Shown piece after piece: positions 37,840 through 46,262 of a DNA stretch of 64,000 bases (position 1 is its first letter; each line of letters begins with the position of its first letter). Source of the DNA: Streptomyces hundungensis (GTDB lineage Bacteria; Actinomycetota; Actinomycetes; Streptomycetales; Streptomycetaceae); contig NZ_CP032698.1 of the NCBI RefSeq assembly GCF_003627815.1, positions 4,774,001 to 4,838,000 on the forward strand, read 5' to 3'. The notes beneath the pieces were generated by a model. That model did no database searches. It saw only the letters and a list, made by a program, of their open reading frames with translations, and was not told the origin of the DNA. A program made the position numbers and the translations under genes.

Positions 37840-37870
37840 CTTTGGGGCGTGCCCACCGCACGCCCCAAAG
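37840..37870 (+). terminator. Strong hairpin between short and long chaplin genes
   Basis: CTTTGGGGCGTGC-CCACC-GCACGCCCCAAAG: 13-bp perfect stem, 27 bases past the first chaplin stop and 41 before the TTG start of the second. It may terminate, or attenuate so that the long chaplin is made in smaller amount. Confidence 0.7.
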
Positions 37871-37910
37871 CCGGTTTCTCCCACTTTTCTCCGCGACGGA
37901 AGACAGTCCA

Positions 37911-39269
37911 TTGCGCCAGGTCATCAGTAAGACCCTGTTCACTGCCGTGGCAGCCACGAGCGTCCTTTCGATGAGCGCGAACTGTGCTCAGGCCGCCGGT
38001 GCCGATGCCGAGAGCGTGGGCTCGCCAGGTGTCCTTTCGGGGAACACGATCTCGGCACCCGTGGAAGTCCCGGTCCAGGCGTGCGGAAACTCGGTGAACC
38101 CGGTCGGAGCGCTCAACCCGTCCTTCGGGAACAACTGCGCCACGGTCTCGTCGTCCGGCGAGCGCGCGGACGACGACGCCGCATACATGGCCGACCACGC
38201 GGGCGAGGACGCCGGGCGCCCCGGGGCCCCGTCCCACGACTACGGCGACTTCTACGCGCGGGAGTACGCCGCCGCGCACGCTCCCGAGCACCATGCGGGC
38301 GGCAGCCAGGCGCACTCCGTGACCAGCGGCTCGCCGGGCGTGGTGTCCGGCAACTCCGCGGCCGCGCCGGTCGATGTGCCCGTGCAGGCGTGCGGGAACT
38401 CGGTGAGCGTGGTGGGTCTGCTCAACCCGACCTTCGGCAACCACTGCGCCACCAACCCGGCCACGCACGAGCCCCACCGCTCGGCCCCGCCCCGGCACGT
38501 CCCCCCGACGCGCCACGCGGCCCCGCCGGTCCACCACGCGGCCCCGCCGGTCCATCAGGTTCCGCCCGCACACCATGCGGCTCCGCCGGTTCACCAGGCT
38601 CCGCCCGCGCACCATGCGGCTCCGCCGGTTCACCAGGCACCGCCCGCCCACCACGCGGCCCCGCCCGCACACCACGTACCCCCGGTGCACCAGGCGCCCC
38701 CCATGCACCAGGCACCCCCGACGCATGAGGTCCCGCCGGCCCACCAGGCACCCTCGGTGCACCACGCGCCCCCCGTGCACCAGGCACCCCCGATGCACGA
38801 AGCACCCCCGACGCACGCGACGCCCCGGGTGCACGACGCACCCCCCGCGCACCACGCACACCACGCGCATCACGTGCCGCCCCACCACTGCCCGCCCGGG
38901 CACGAGGCGCACCACGCGCCTCCGGAGCGGCACCTTCCCCCGGTCCACGAGGCCCCGCCCGTGCACCACGCACCTCCGGTGCACCAGGCGCCCCCCGTGC
39001 ACCACGCACCCCCCGTGCACGCGGCGCCCCCCGTCCACCAGGCACCCCCGGTGCACCACGCACCCCCCGTGCACGACACCCCGCGGCACGCGCGGCACGC
39101 CGTTCCCGCGCGACCCGACGCCCGGGTCGTCGCGCCCGTGGCCTCGGCGCATCTCGCGGACACCGGGGCCGACCCGGCGCTCCTCGCTGCGGCCGCCGCC
39201 GGTGCTGCCGGGCTTGTGCTCGGCGGTAGCGTCCTCTACCGGCGCGGCCGGGCGATGGCCAAGGGCTGA
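37911..39269 (+). CDS. Long chaplin with two chaplin domains, His/Pro-rich spacer and LAxTG sorting signal
   Basis: 452 residues, to be anchored to the cell wall by sortase. Start is TTG 37911 (LRQVISKTLFTAVAATSVLS), after GGAAG; long chaplins of other streptomycetes begin with MRQV, and the frame's ATG-like starts further up are not protein-like. Signal peptide to about 28, chaplin domain 1 ~30-76, domain 2 ~136-180, each with two Cys (QACGNSV, FGNNC/FGNHC). Residues ~184-405 are a spacer built of PPVHQAPPAHHAAPP-like repeats with about 52 His. LADTG at 415-419, a membrane helix, then RRGRAMAKG. ChpA-C of S. coelicolor share the plan but have a much shorter spacer. Confidence 0.93.
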   Translation: MRQVISKTLFTAVAATSVLSMSANCAQAAGADAESVGSPGVLSGNTISAPVEVPVQACGNSVNPVGALNPSFGNNCATVSSSGERADDDAAYMADHAGEDAGRPGAPSHDYGDFYAREYAAAHAPEHHAGGSQAHSVTSGSPGVVSGNSAAAPVDVPVQACGNSVSVVGLLNPTFGNHCATNPATHEPHRSAPPRHVPPTRHAAPPVHHAAPPVHQVPPAHHAAPPVHQAPPAHHAAPPVHQAPPAHHAAPPAHHVPPVHQAPPMHQAPPTHEVPPAHQAPSVHHAPPVHQAPPMHEAPPTHATPRVHDAPPAHHAHHAHHVPPHHCPPGHEAHHAPPERHLPPVHEAPPVHHAPPVHQAPPVHHAPPVHAAPPVHQAPPVHHAPPVHDTPRHARHAVPARPDARVVAPVASAHLADTGADPALLAAAAAGAAGLVLGGSVLYRRGRAMAKG

Positions 39270-39321
39270 GACCCGGTGAAAACGCGGTAGTCGAGTAGAC
39301 CGCTCAGCCGGTCGTTCCGTA

Positions 39322-39365
39322 CGTCGAAGGGCCCGGTTCCACTTCAGGAGCCGGGCCCTTCGACG
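39322..39365. terminator. Terminator after long chaplin
   Basis: CGTCGAAGGGCCCGG and its exact complement, 15-bp arms around a 14-base loop, 53 bases past the stop. Confidence 0.8.
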
Positions 39366-39545
39366 TGCCCGCACGCGATCCCGAGGCACCGCCCTGAGGA
39401 CCCATCAGGAGGCCCACGTACGGCGGCACATGGCCTGCGGCCGTTCGGGGGGCTTCCGGCGTGGGCTGCTTATCTTCCCTATCGGCGCAATAAGAATATT
39501 TTCAACCGGGAATCCGGGGAGGTCCTCAGAACCAAGGGAGCGCAC

Positions 39546-40849
39546 ATGCGTCAGCGACGTCATCGAGCGGCCACCTTCACGACCAGCGTTCTGGCGGCGG
39601 GCGCCCTCTTCAGCCTCGCGCTGGCCCCACCCCGGACGCCACGCTCCCGGGCACCCCGGACACCACGCACACGCGAACCCCGCACCCCGCGCCCGTGGGC
39701 ACCGCCGCCCCCACCCCGGACGCCACGCGTCCCGGCGGCGGTGTCGACCCCCCGCCCGCCCATCCCTCCGTCGAGACCTTCGGCGCGTTCCTCGATTCCG
39801 GTGTGCTCGGCGTCAAGCGGATCGCGGCGCTGGAGAAGTGGCTCGGCGGGGTGAACATCCGGGTCGGGCACACTTATCTGCCCGGGAACACCTGGTCCGA
39901 CATCGAGGGCAGGGCCGGGTTCCTGGACGCCTGGGCCGCCTGGCGCGGGGAGCGCACCGACCGCACCCTCGTCCTCAACGTGCCGATGCAGGCGCTCAAC
40001 GAGGCCGGCGTTCCCGACGTCCGGGTGCGCAGGCTGCTGGCCGAGGGCGCGGCGGGCCGGTTCGACGAGCACTACACGCGGCTGGCCCAGCGGCTGGTCG
40101 AGCTGAAGATTCCGGACACGGTGATCGTGCTCGGCTGGGAGATGAACGGCACCACGTACACCCACCGCTGCGGCCCGGACCCGGCGGCGTGGAAGGCGTA
40201 CTGGAGGCGGGCCGTCGCCGCCATGCGGGCGGTGCCGGGGCAGAAGTTCCGCTTCGACTTCGCGCCGAGCCGCGGCCGGGACGCGGTGCCGTGGACGGAG
40301 TGCTACCCCGGGGACGACGTCGTCGACATCATCGGCATGGACTCCTACGACCAGCCGCCGGGGCAGGATTTCGACCGGCAGATCACGGAGCCGTACGGGC
40401 TCCAGCAGCACGTGGACTTCGCGGCGGCGCACCACAAGCCCATCTCCTATCCGGAGTGGGGGCTCTTCCGCAACGGCGACAACCCCGAGTACATGCGGCG
40501 CATGCTGGCGTGGATGGACGCGCACAAGCCGGTCTACAACACCATCACCGACTACTGCCCGCACGGGGTGTGGGAGTGCGAGGACAACCCGCGCTCCTCG
40601 GAGGTCTACCGGGCGCTCCTGTACGGCCGCACCGACGCGACCGCGCAGCCGTCGACGCCGGTGAGCCCGCAGCCCTCCGTCCCGGTCGGCCCCAAGCCCA
40701 CCACCCCGCCGAGCCCGCTGCCCCCGACCCCGCCCGTCGCGCCGACGCCGCCCGGCAAGTGCGCGCCGGTCGATCTCGGGTCGTGGGCGGAGTACTGGAT
40801 CGGGGGCAAGCTGTGTCTGCGCTTCGACTGGTTCTCACGCCGGTCCTGA
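39546..40849 (+). pseudogene. GH26-like secreted glycoside hydrolase, frameshifted after the signal peptide
   Basis: ATG 39546, with AAGGGAG in front, starts a clear signal peptide (RQRRHRAATFTTSVLAAGAL, FSLALA). The catalytic domain is in a different frame (codons starting one base earlier). In that frame the linker PTPDATLPGTPDTTHTRTP is sensible from about 39626, so a one-base loss lies in the C-run near 39615-39634. The domain itself is complete: GHTYLPGNTW, LGWEMNGTTYTH (acid/base Glu), SYPEWGLFRNGD (nucleophile Glu), GMDSYDQPPG; a Pro/Thr linker and a C-terminal Cys-containing stretch follow. Broken gene, sequencing error or -1 slippage are open. Paralogue at 56947. Its end overlaps the convergent acetyltransferase gene by 15 bases. 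Confidence 0.8.
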
Positions 40850-41965
40850 GCGCTCCGGGGCTGGGCGGCGCCGTTCGTCCCGCCGGCGCCGCAGCTCGCG
40901 CCGCACGGCGCCCGCGCGGCGCCGCAGCAGGGCGTGGAGCGTGCTGGCCCACAGCAGGGGCAGGGTCCGCCGCCGAGCGAGCAGGAAGCGCTGGTTGACC
41001 ACGAGCTCGGGCCGCCAGTGCTGCTTGTACGGTTCGCTGCCGCGCAGCAGGCTCAGGGCGCCCCGCCCACTGCCCTCAAGCCGCTGGGCGTTGGTCCGCA
41101 GCAGCATCGTGGCCACGTCCACCTTGCGGTCGCGCAGCGCGGGGTGGACCCCGTAGAGGTAGGCGCCGGCGAGGGCGGGCGAGAGCACCGTCAAGTCGCA
41201 CGCCACGATCTGCCCGTCGAGCCGGAACTCGGTGACCACGGCGTCGCCGTGCCGGGTCATCTCGCTCACCGCACGCGTCAGATGCTGCTCGAAACGCGGG
41301 CGCGTGTGCTCGCGGGTCACTCCGCGGCCCTGCCACTGGAGCCCGTGGAGCGCGAGCAGGGTGCGCAGGGCCCCGGGCACGTCGTCGGCCGGCACCTCGC
41401 GCTGTTCGATGCCCAGCGCGTCGATCTTGCGGAGCTTCGCGCGGACCCGCTGGGCGCGGCTGGAGGGCAGCGCGGCGAGGATCGTGTCCATGCCGGCCGC
41501 CGGTAGTTCCATGCAGCCCGAGTCGGTCAACGTACGCCGCTTGCCGGGCCAGTTGGCGTGGATGCGTTCGGCGCCGGCGCCCGGGCGGACCTCGCCGAAG
41601 TCGATCAGGGCGGAGCGCGCCGAGCCGATCAGCACCCCGGTGAGGGCGGCGGCGGCCTCCTCGGCGCAGTCGTCGTCCAGGAGGACGTCCGTGAAGTCGG
41701 AGATGGCGCCGCCGAGCGGTACCAGCGCGGGCAGCGGGCGCCACACCCGCATCAGCGGGGCCGCGCCGACCAACTCATCGCCCCGGTACACCAGATGGAT
41801 CCGCAGCCGACCCGGTGTGCCGTACGAGAGCCACCACGAGTGGAGCCACGCGTGGCTCTGGAAGGGGGTCGCCGCCGAGCAACGACGGTGCAGCGCACGC
41901 CAGTTGGGCGCGAGGTCGGCGAAGGCGAGCTCCTCGGTGCACACCTCCACGCGGAGCCCGGACAC
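40835..41965 (-). CDS. GNAT-type acyltransferase (CelD/BcsL-like), EPS operon
   Basis: 376 residues, acetyltransferase_6/BioF2-like double GNAT fold as in cellulose-operon CelD proteins: TPFQSHAWLHSWWLSYG, ELVGAAPLMRVW, GAYLYGVHPALRDRKVDVAT. Expected to acylate a cell-envelope polysaccharide or lipid (family inference). GTG 41965 overlaps the preceding stop by one base (TAGTG). Last gene of the eight-gene EPS operon; the C-terminus is very Arg-rich. Confidence 0.88.
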   Translation of the reverse strand: MSGLRVEVCTEELAFADLAPNWRALHRRCSAATPFQSHAWLHSWWLSYGTPGRLRIHLVYRGDELVGAAPLMRVWRPLPALVPLGGAISDFTDVLLDDDCAEEAAAALTGVLIGSARSALIDFGEVRPGAGAERIHANWPGKRRTLTDSGCMELPAAGMDTILAALPSSRAQRVRAKLRKIDALGIEQREVPADDVPGALRTLLALHGLQWQGRGVTREHTRPRFEQHLTRAVSEMTRHGDAVVTEFRLDGQIVACDLTVLSPALAGAYLYGVHPALRDRKVDVATMLLRTNAQRLEGSGRGALSLLRGSEPYKQHWRPELVVNQRFLLARRRTLPLLWASTLHALLRRRAGAVRRELRRRRDERRRPAPERSGPA

Positions 41966-42636
41966 TAGCCGACCTCCTGCGGTACGCAGGCCGAGCCGGC
42001 CGGTCCCGGCACCGCGGCGACCCGCTCGGGTCCCGTGCCGGGCTCCTCGTGACGGCGCGGCCGGGCGAGCAGCGAGAGACCGCCGAGCAGCCCGCCCGCG
42101 CAGCCGCCCACCAGGGCCGTCAGCGACGCGGTGGGGGAGGAGGGGGCGACGGGTTTGGCGGCGCGCGAGAACTGCACCACGCGCACCCCGGTGTCCTTCT
42201 GGCTGTGCACGCCGTCGAGGGTGAGGGCCCGGGCCACCGCGTTGGCCATGCCCGCGGCGTCCGCGGCGCGCTCCGAGGTGGCGGTGATCGCGATCATCGG
42301 CGCGTCGGGGGAGGTCGCCGTCTGTACGCTCCGGCGCAGTGTGTCCGCGCTCACCCCCGCCCACACCTGGGCGTCCCCGATGACGGCGACCTCGGTCGCG
42401 ACCCGCCCGTAGGCCTGCGCGAAGCCGAGCGCCACCGACGGGTCGGCCTTCTCCGCGGGGGTGACCACCACATAGCTGGTCGCGCTGTACTCCGGGGTCT
42501 TCACGGCGCCGTAGACGCCGCCCGCCGTCGCGCCGAGCAGCGCGCACACGGGCAGCGGCCACCAGCGCGGCAGCCACCGGGTACGCAGCGGGCCGCGGCT
42601 GCGCTGACGCTGCCGCGAGCCGGAGATTGGGCTCAT
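41965..42636 (-). CDS. Wzz-like polysaccharide chain-length/co-polymerase protein
   Basis: 223 residues: transmembrane helix at ~28-48 (WWPLPVCALLGATAGGVYGA), an extracellular part with the Wzz-type start VKTPEYSATSYVVVTP, and a second helix at ~168-190, then a short cytoplasmic tail. It lacks the tyrosine-kinase domain of BY-kinases, so it is the membrane adaptor half only; no separate kinase gene lies in the operon. It would govern chain length or export. 4-base overlap with the glycosyltransferase gene. Confidence 0.85.
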   Translation of the reverse strand: MSPISGSRQRQRSRGPLRTRWLPRWWPLPVCALLGATAGGVYGAVKTPEYSATSYVVVTPAEKADPSVALGFAQAYGRVATEVAVIGDAQVWAGVSADTLRRSVQTATSPDAPMIAITATSERAADAAGMANAVARALTLDGVHSQKDTGVRVVQFSRAAKPVAPSSPTASLTALVGGCAGGLLGGLSLLARPRRHEEPGTGPERVAAVPGPAGSACVPQEVG

Positions 42637-43874
42637 CTGGACTCTTCTTTCTCCGAGAGGTTCGTCGGGATGTCCGTCGCGCCGGCGGGAGGGTGGCCCG
42701 CGGGGCCGGTCGCCCTCGCGTCCGGCGCCGGCCGGGCGGCGGGTCGCCGCGGGGCGCGCTCCGCCGCCGTCTCGTACACCCGGACCAGCTGGGCCGAGGT
42801 CGACGTGACGCTGTAGTGGCGCACCGCGTCGGGGACGGGCTGGCGCAGGCGGCGGCCCGAGCGCTGGAGTTCGCCCAGGGCGTCGGCGAACGCGGCGGCC
42901 GTGCGGCCGGTGCGCAGCGCGCCGGGCGCCGAGCCGGGCGGCAGGTCGTCGATGGCCGGGCAGGTCACGTACGCCACCGGGAGCCCGGCCGCGAGGCCCT
43001 CCACGACGGCCAGGCCGAAGGACTCCTCACCGGACGGCGAGGCCAGACAGTCCACCGCGCACAGCAGCCCGGCCAGGGTGGGGCGGTGGCCCGCCGGGGC
43101 CGTGCCGTCCTGGACGCACTCGCCCACGAACACCACCCGGTCGGCCAGGCCGAGCCGGTCGGCGCGGGCCCGCAGGGGCTGTTCCTGTTCCCCGGTTCCG
43201 GCCAACACCAGCATCGCGTGCGGGAGTTCGGCCAGTGCGTCGATCAGGGTGTGGAAGCGTTTGCCCGCCGTGAGGCGGCCGACCCCGCCGATGACGAACG
43301 CCCGTGGCGGGAGCCCGAGGGTGCGGCGTACTTTCTCGCGCGTACGGGGGTCGAAGGCGAACCGTGCCGCGTCGATGCCGTTCGGCACCACCTGGACGCG
43401 GTGCTCGGGGACGCCCCAGTCGGTCAGCCTGCGCGCGATGGTGTCGGAGACCGCGACGGTGGTGGTGCCGAGCCGTTCGCTCGCCAGATACAGGCCGCGT
43501 ACGGCGGGACCGAGCCGGCGGCCCTCCATGCGGGTCTCGCCCAGGGAGTGTTCGGTGGCGACGATGGTGCGCACCCGGGCGAGCTTCGCCGCGAGGCGAC
43601 CGTACAGACAGGCCCGGTACAGATGGGTGTGGACCAGGTCGTAGTGGCCCTGGGCGATGAGCCGGGTGAGCCGGGGGAGCGCGGACAGGTCGCGGTTGCC
43701 CGCCATGTCCAGGTTCCGCACCCGGCCGCCCTCGCGGACGATGGCGCGGGCCACGGCGCCCGGGTTGGTGAGGGTGACCACGTCGGCCTCGTAGGGCAAG
43801 TGCCGCAACAGCAGCCGTAGTTGCTGCTCGGCGCCGCCGATGCCGAGGCCGGTGATGACGTGCAGGACCTTCAT
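42633..43874 (-). CDS. GT4-family glycosyltransferase, EPS operon
   Basis: 413 residues, GT-B fold: MKVLHVITGLGIGGAEQQLR at the N-terminus, HTHLYRACLYGRLAA, VVPNGIDAARF and the C-terminal nucleotide-sugar site SPSGEESFGLAVVEGLAAGL. Cytoplasmic; adds a sugar to the lipid-linked repeat unit. The last ~45 residues are Ala/Pro/Arg-rich tail. ATGA overlap with the deacetylase gene. Confidence 0.92.
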   Translation of the reverse strand: MKVLHVITGLGIGGAEQQLRLLLRHLPYEADVVTLTNPGAVARAIVREGGRVRNLDMAGNRDLSALPRLTRLIAQGHYDLVHTHLYRACLYGRLAAKLARVRTIVATEHSLGETRMEGRRLGPAVRGLYLASERLGTTTVAVSDTIARRLTDWGVPEHRVQVVPNGIDAARFAFDPRTREKVRRTLGLPPRAFVIGGVGRLTAGKRFHTLIDALAELPHAMLVLAGTGEQEQPLRARADRLGLADRVVFVGECVQDGTAPAGHRPTLAGLLCAVDCLASPSGEESFGLAVVEGLAAGLPVAYVTCPAIDDLPPGSAPGALRTGRTAAAFADALGELQRSGRRLRQPVPDAVRHYSVTSTSAQLVRVYETAAERAPRRPAARPAPDARATGPAGHPPAGATDIPTNLSEKEESR

Positions 43875-44656
43875 GAACCCTCCGGGAGGTCGGCGGGCTC
43901 CTCGCGGCGCCAGCGGTGCAGGCTGCGTTTGAGGTGCAGCCGCCAGCCGTTGTCGCGCTCGCCCACGTGGACGCGGGGCAGCGCGTAGCGGCCGGTCAGT
44001 GGGCCCGGGTCGATGGCGCAGGCGTACCGGTAGCCGGCCGCGCGGACCGCGGCGACGGCGCGCAGGTCGACGGCGCCGTACGGGTAGCAGAAGCCCGCCA
44101 CGTCGTGTCCGGTGAGGTCGCGCAGCAGCTGTCTGCTGTCGCGGACCTCGCGGTGGAGGGTGTCCTCGTCGACGTGGGTCAGGTCGAGGTGGCGCAGGCC
44201 GTGCGAGGCGACCTCCATGCCCCAGGTGGCGGCCCGCTGGATGCCGCGCTCGTCGAGCAGCGGCCGGCGCGGGCCCAGCGGGTCCCAGTCGTTGGCGCCG
44301 CCGAGCAGGCCGGGCAGCACGAACACGGTCGCGGTGCAGTCGTAGCGGCGCAGCAGCGCCAGGGCCTCGGCGGTGAAGTCGGCGTACCCGTCGTCGAAGG
44401 TGAGGCCCACCAGGCCGCGCGCGGTGCCGGCCGCGCGGGCCCGCAGCAGTTCGGCCACGCTCACCCCCTTGAGGCCGTGTCCGCGCAGCCAGCGCAGCTG
44501 GCGTTCGAAGCGGGGCGGGGAGACGGTGATGCGGTACGGGTCGTCCGTGGTGTGGGTCACCGAGTGGTACATGGCCACCCACAACGGTGCGGCGGGGCGC
44601 GGTCTCGAACCAGTCAGCGGACCTTTCGGGTCGCCGACTGCCGTGTCAACGGGCAT
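43871..44656 (-). CDS. Polysaccharide deacetylase (CE4), EPS operon
   Basis: 261 residues with the NodB fold: motif 1 LTFDDGYADF (catalytic Asp and metal Asp), motif 2 SHGLRHLDL (two metal His), motif 3 GFCYPYGAVD. Removes N-acetyl groups from a sugar polymer or lipid-linked precursor. No signal peptide after the chosen start ATG 44656, though the frame opens further to 44758. That start lies 11 bases inside the flippase gene. Presence implies an N-acetylated repeat unit. Confidence 0.9.
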   Translation of the reverse strand: MPVDTAVGDPKGPLTGSRPRPAAPLWVAMYHSVTHTTDDPYRITVSPPRFERQLRWLRGHGLKGVSVAELLRARAAGTARGLVGLTFDDGYADFTAEALALLRRYDCTATVFVLPGLLGGANDWDPLGPRRPLLDERGIQRAATWGMEVASHGLRHLDLTHVDEDTLHREVRDSRQLLRDLTGHDVAGFCYPYGAVDLRAVAAVRAAGYRYACAIDPGPLTGRYALPRVHVGERDNGWRLHLKRSLHRWRREEPADLPEGS

Positions 44657-46262
44657 GCCAGAGCTTTCGTGTGACGGGACGGAACAGCAGACAGAACTCC
44701 CGGACCCGCAGCAGACGTGCCGTGACGGCGAACACCACGACGGCCACCGAGGCCCCAATGACCAGAGCGAACAAGGGACTTGAGGAGGCGGACGCGCCCC
44801 ACCGGCAGGCGGCGGTGGCGACGCACGCGGCGCCCAGAAGCCGGACGAGCTGTCCGCTGACCGGGCCCACCGACAGCGCGGTACGCCGCCGGCCGCTGCC
44901 CCAGAGCAGCAGGAGCGCGGTGAGCGTGATGCCGAGCGCGTTGGCGGCGGCGATGCCGGGCGCGCCCCACGCCGGTACGGCGAGCGCCCCGGCCACGGCG
45001 GTCGCCGTCAGGCCGGCCAGCATGGCGCAGGCCGGGAACCACAGGGGCCTGGCCTCGGAGAAGTACGAGCGGGCGAGCACCCCGACCAGGGTCTGGCCGA
45101 GCAGACCGAGGGCGTAGACGCGCATCACGGCGGCGGTCGCCGCGGTGTCGTGGGCGGTGAACGCGCCGCGCTGGAAGAGGAGTTGGATGATCTCCGGGGC
45201 GCAGGCCACCACGACCGAGGCGCCGAGCAGCACGATGGTGCCCGCCACGATCAGGTCGCTCTCCACCCGGCGCCTGGCCCGCTCGGTGTCGCCCGCGGCG
45301 AGCGCGCGCGCGATGACCGGGAAGGTGACCGTGCACAGCATCAGGGAGAGCACCATCGGCATCTGCGCCACCTTCTGCGCGTAGTTCAGATGCGAGATGG
45401 CGCCGGCGGGCAGCGGCGCGGCCAGGAAGCGTTCGATGAGGACCTGCGTCTGGCGGCTGAGCGCGAACACCACCACGGGGGCGACCAGCGCGAACCGCAG
45501 CGCCCGCGGCGTCTTCCCGGCGGGCCCGCGGGCGGCGGGCAGCGCGGGCACGGCCTCTCGCCGGCGCCAGCCCCGCCACAGCGCGGGCACCTGCACAAGG
45601 ACCATGAGGACGCCCCCGAACGCGACCCCGGCGGCGGCCGCCCGCACCCCCCACGCCCGGCCGAGCAGCAGGAGAAGCCCGATGATGCCCACGTTGTACG
45701 CCACGTAGATCGACGCGGGTGCCAGGAAGCGGCCGTGCCCGCGCAGGGCCGCGCTGCAATATCCGGCGAGCCCGAAGCTGAGCACACAGGTCGCGGTGGC
45801 GCGGGTGCAGTCGACGGCCAGGTCCGCGCGGGGCAGGCTGGGCGCGAGGACCGCGACGACGGCGGGGGCCGCGCAGATCAGCACGGCGGCGCCCCCGGTC
45901 AGCGCGAACATCAAGCGGGGCAGGGTGGCCGCCACCAGGGCGCGTACCGGATCGGGGTCGGGGTGCCGGGCGCGCCGCACCAGGGCGAGGCTGAACGCGG
46001 GCACCAGCACGAAGGCGAGGCCGTCCTCGATCAGCAGGGTCGCGGCGACTTCCGGGACGGTCCAGGAGACGAGGAAGGCGTCGGTGTCGGCGCCGGCGCC
46101 GAAGACGTGCGCGAAGGCCTGGTCGCGCAGGAGACCGAGGACGGCTCCGGCGACGGTGAGGACGGCGGTGAGGAACGCGGCCCGCGCCAACAGCCGCCCG
46201 GACGCGGCGGGTTCGGGTGGCGCGGCGGGCGCCGGGAGCAGTGGGGGGACGGTCTCCGTCAC
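44646..46262 (-). CDS. MurJ/Wzx-like lipid-linked oligosaccharide flippase
   Basis: 538 residues, 13-14 membrane helices, MviN/MurJ family by pattern (LRDQAFAHVFGAGADTDAFLVSWTVPEVAATLL, PAFSLALVRR), in an EPS context so expected to flip the lipid-linked repeat unit rather than lipid II. GTG 46262 (VTETVPP) forms a GTGA overlap with the ligase gene. Sequence near 45400-45440 (SHLNYAQKVAQMP) matches the family. Confidence 0.88.
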   Translation of the reverse strand: MTETVPPLLPAPAAPPEPAASGRLLARAAFLTAVLTVAGAVLGLLRDQAFAHVFGAGADTDAFLVSWTVPEVAATLLIEDGLAFVLVPAFSLALVRRARHPDPDPVRALVAATLPRLMFALTGGAAVLICAAPAVVAVLAPSLPRADLAVDCTRATATCVLSFGLAGYCSAALRGHGRFLAPASIYVAYNVGIIGLLLLLGRAWGVRAAAAGVAFGGVLMVLVQVPALWRGWRRREAVPALPAARGPAGKTPRALRFALVAPVVVFALSRQTQVLIERFLAAPLPAGAISHLNYAQKVAQMPMVLSLMLCTVTFPVIARALAAGDTERARRRVESDLIVAGTIVLLGASVVVACAPEIIQLLFQRGAFTAHDTAATAAVMRVYALGLLGQTLVGVLARSYFSEARPLWFPACAMLAGLTATAVAGALAVPAWGAPGIAAANALGITLTALLLLWGSGRRRTALSVGPVSGQLVRLLGAACVATAACRWGASASSSPLFALVIGASVAVVVFAVTARLLRVREFCLLFRPVTRKLWHAR

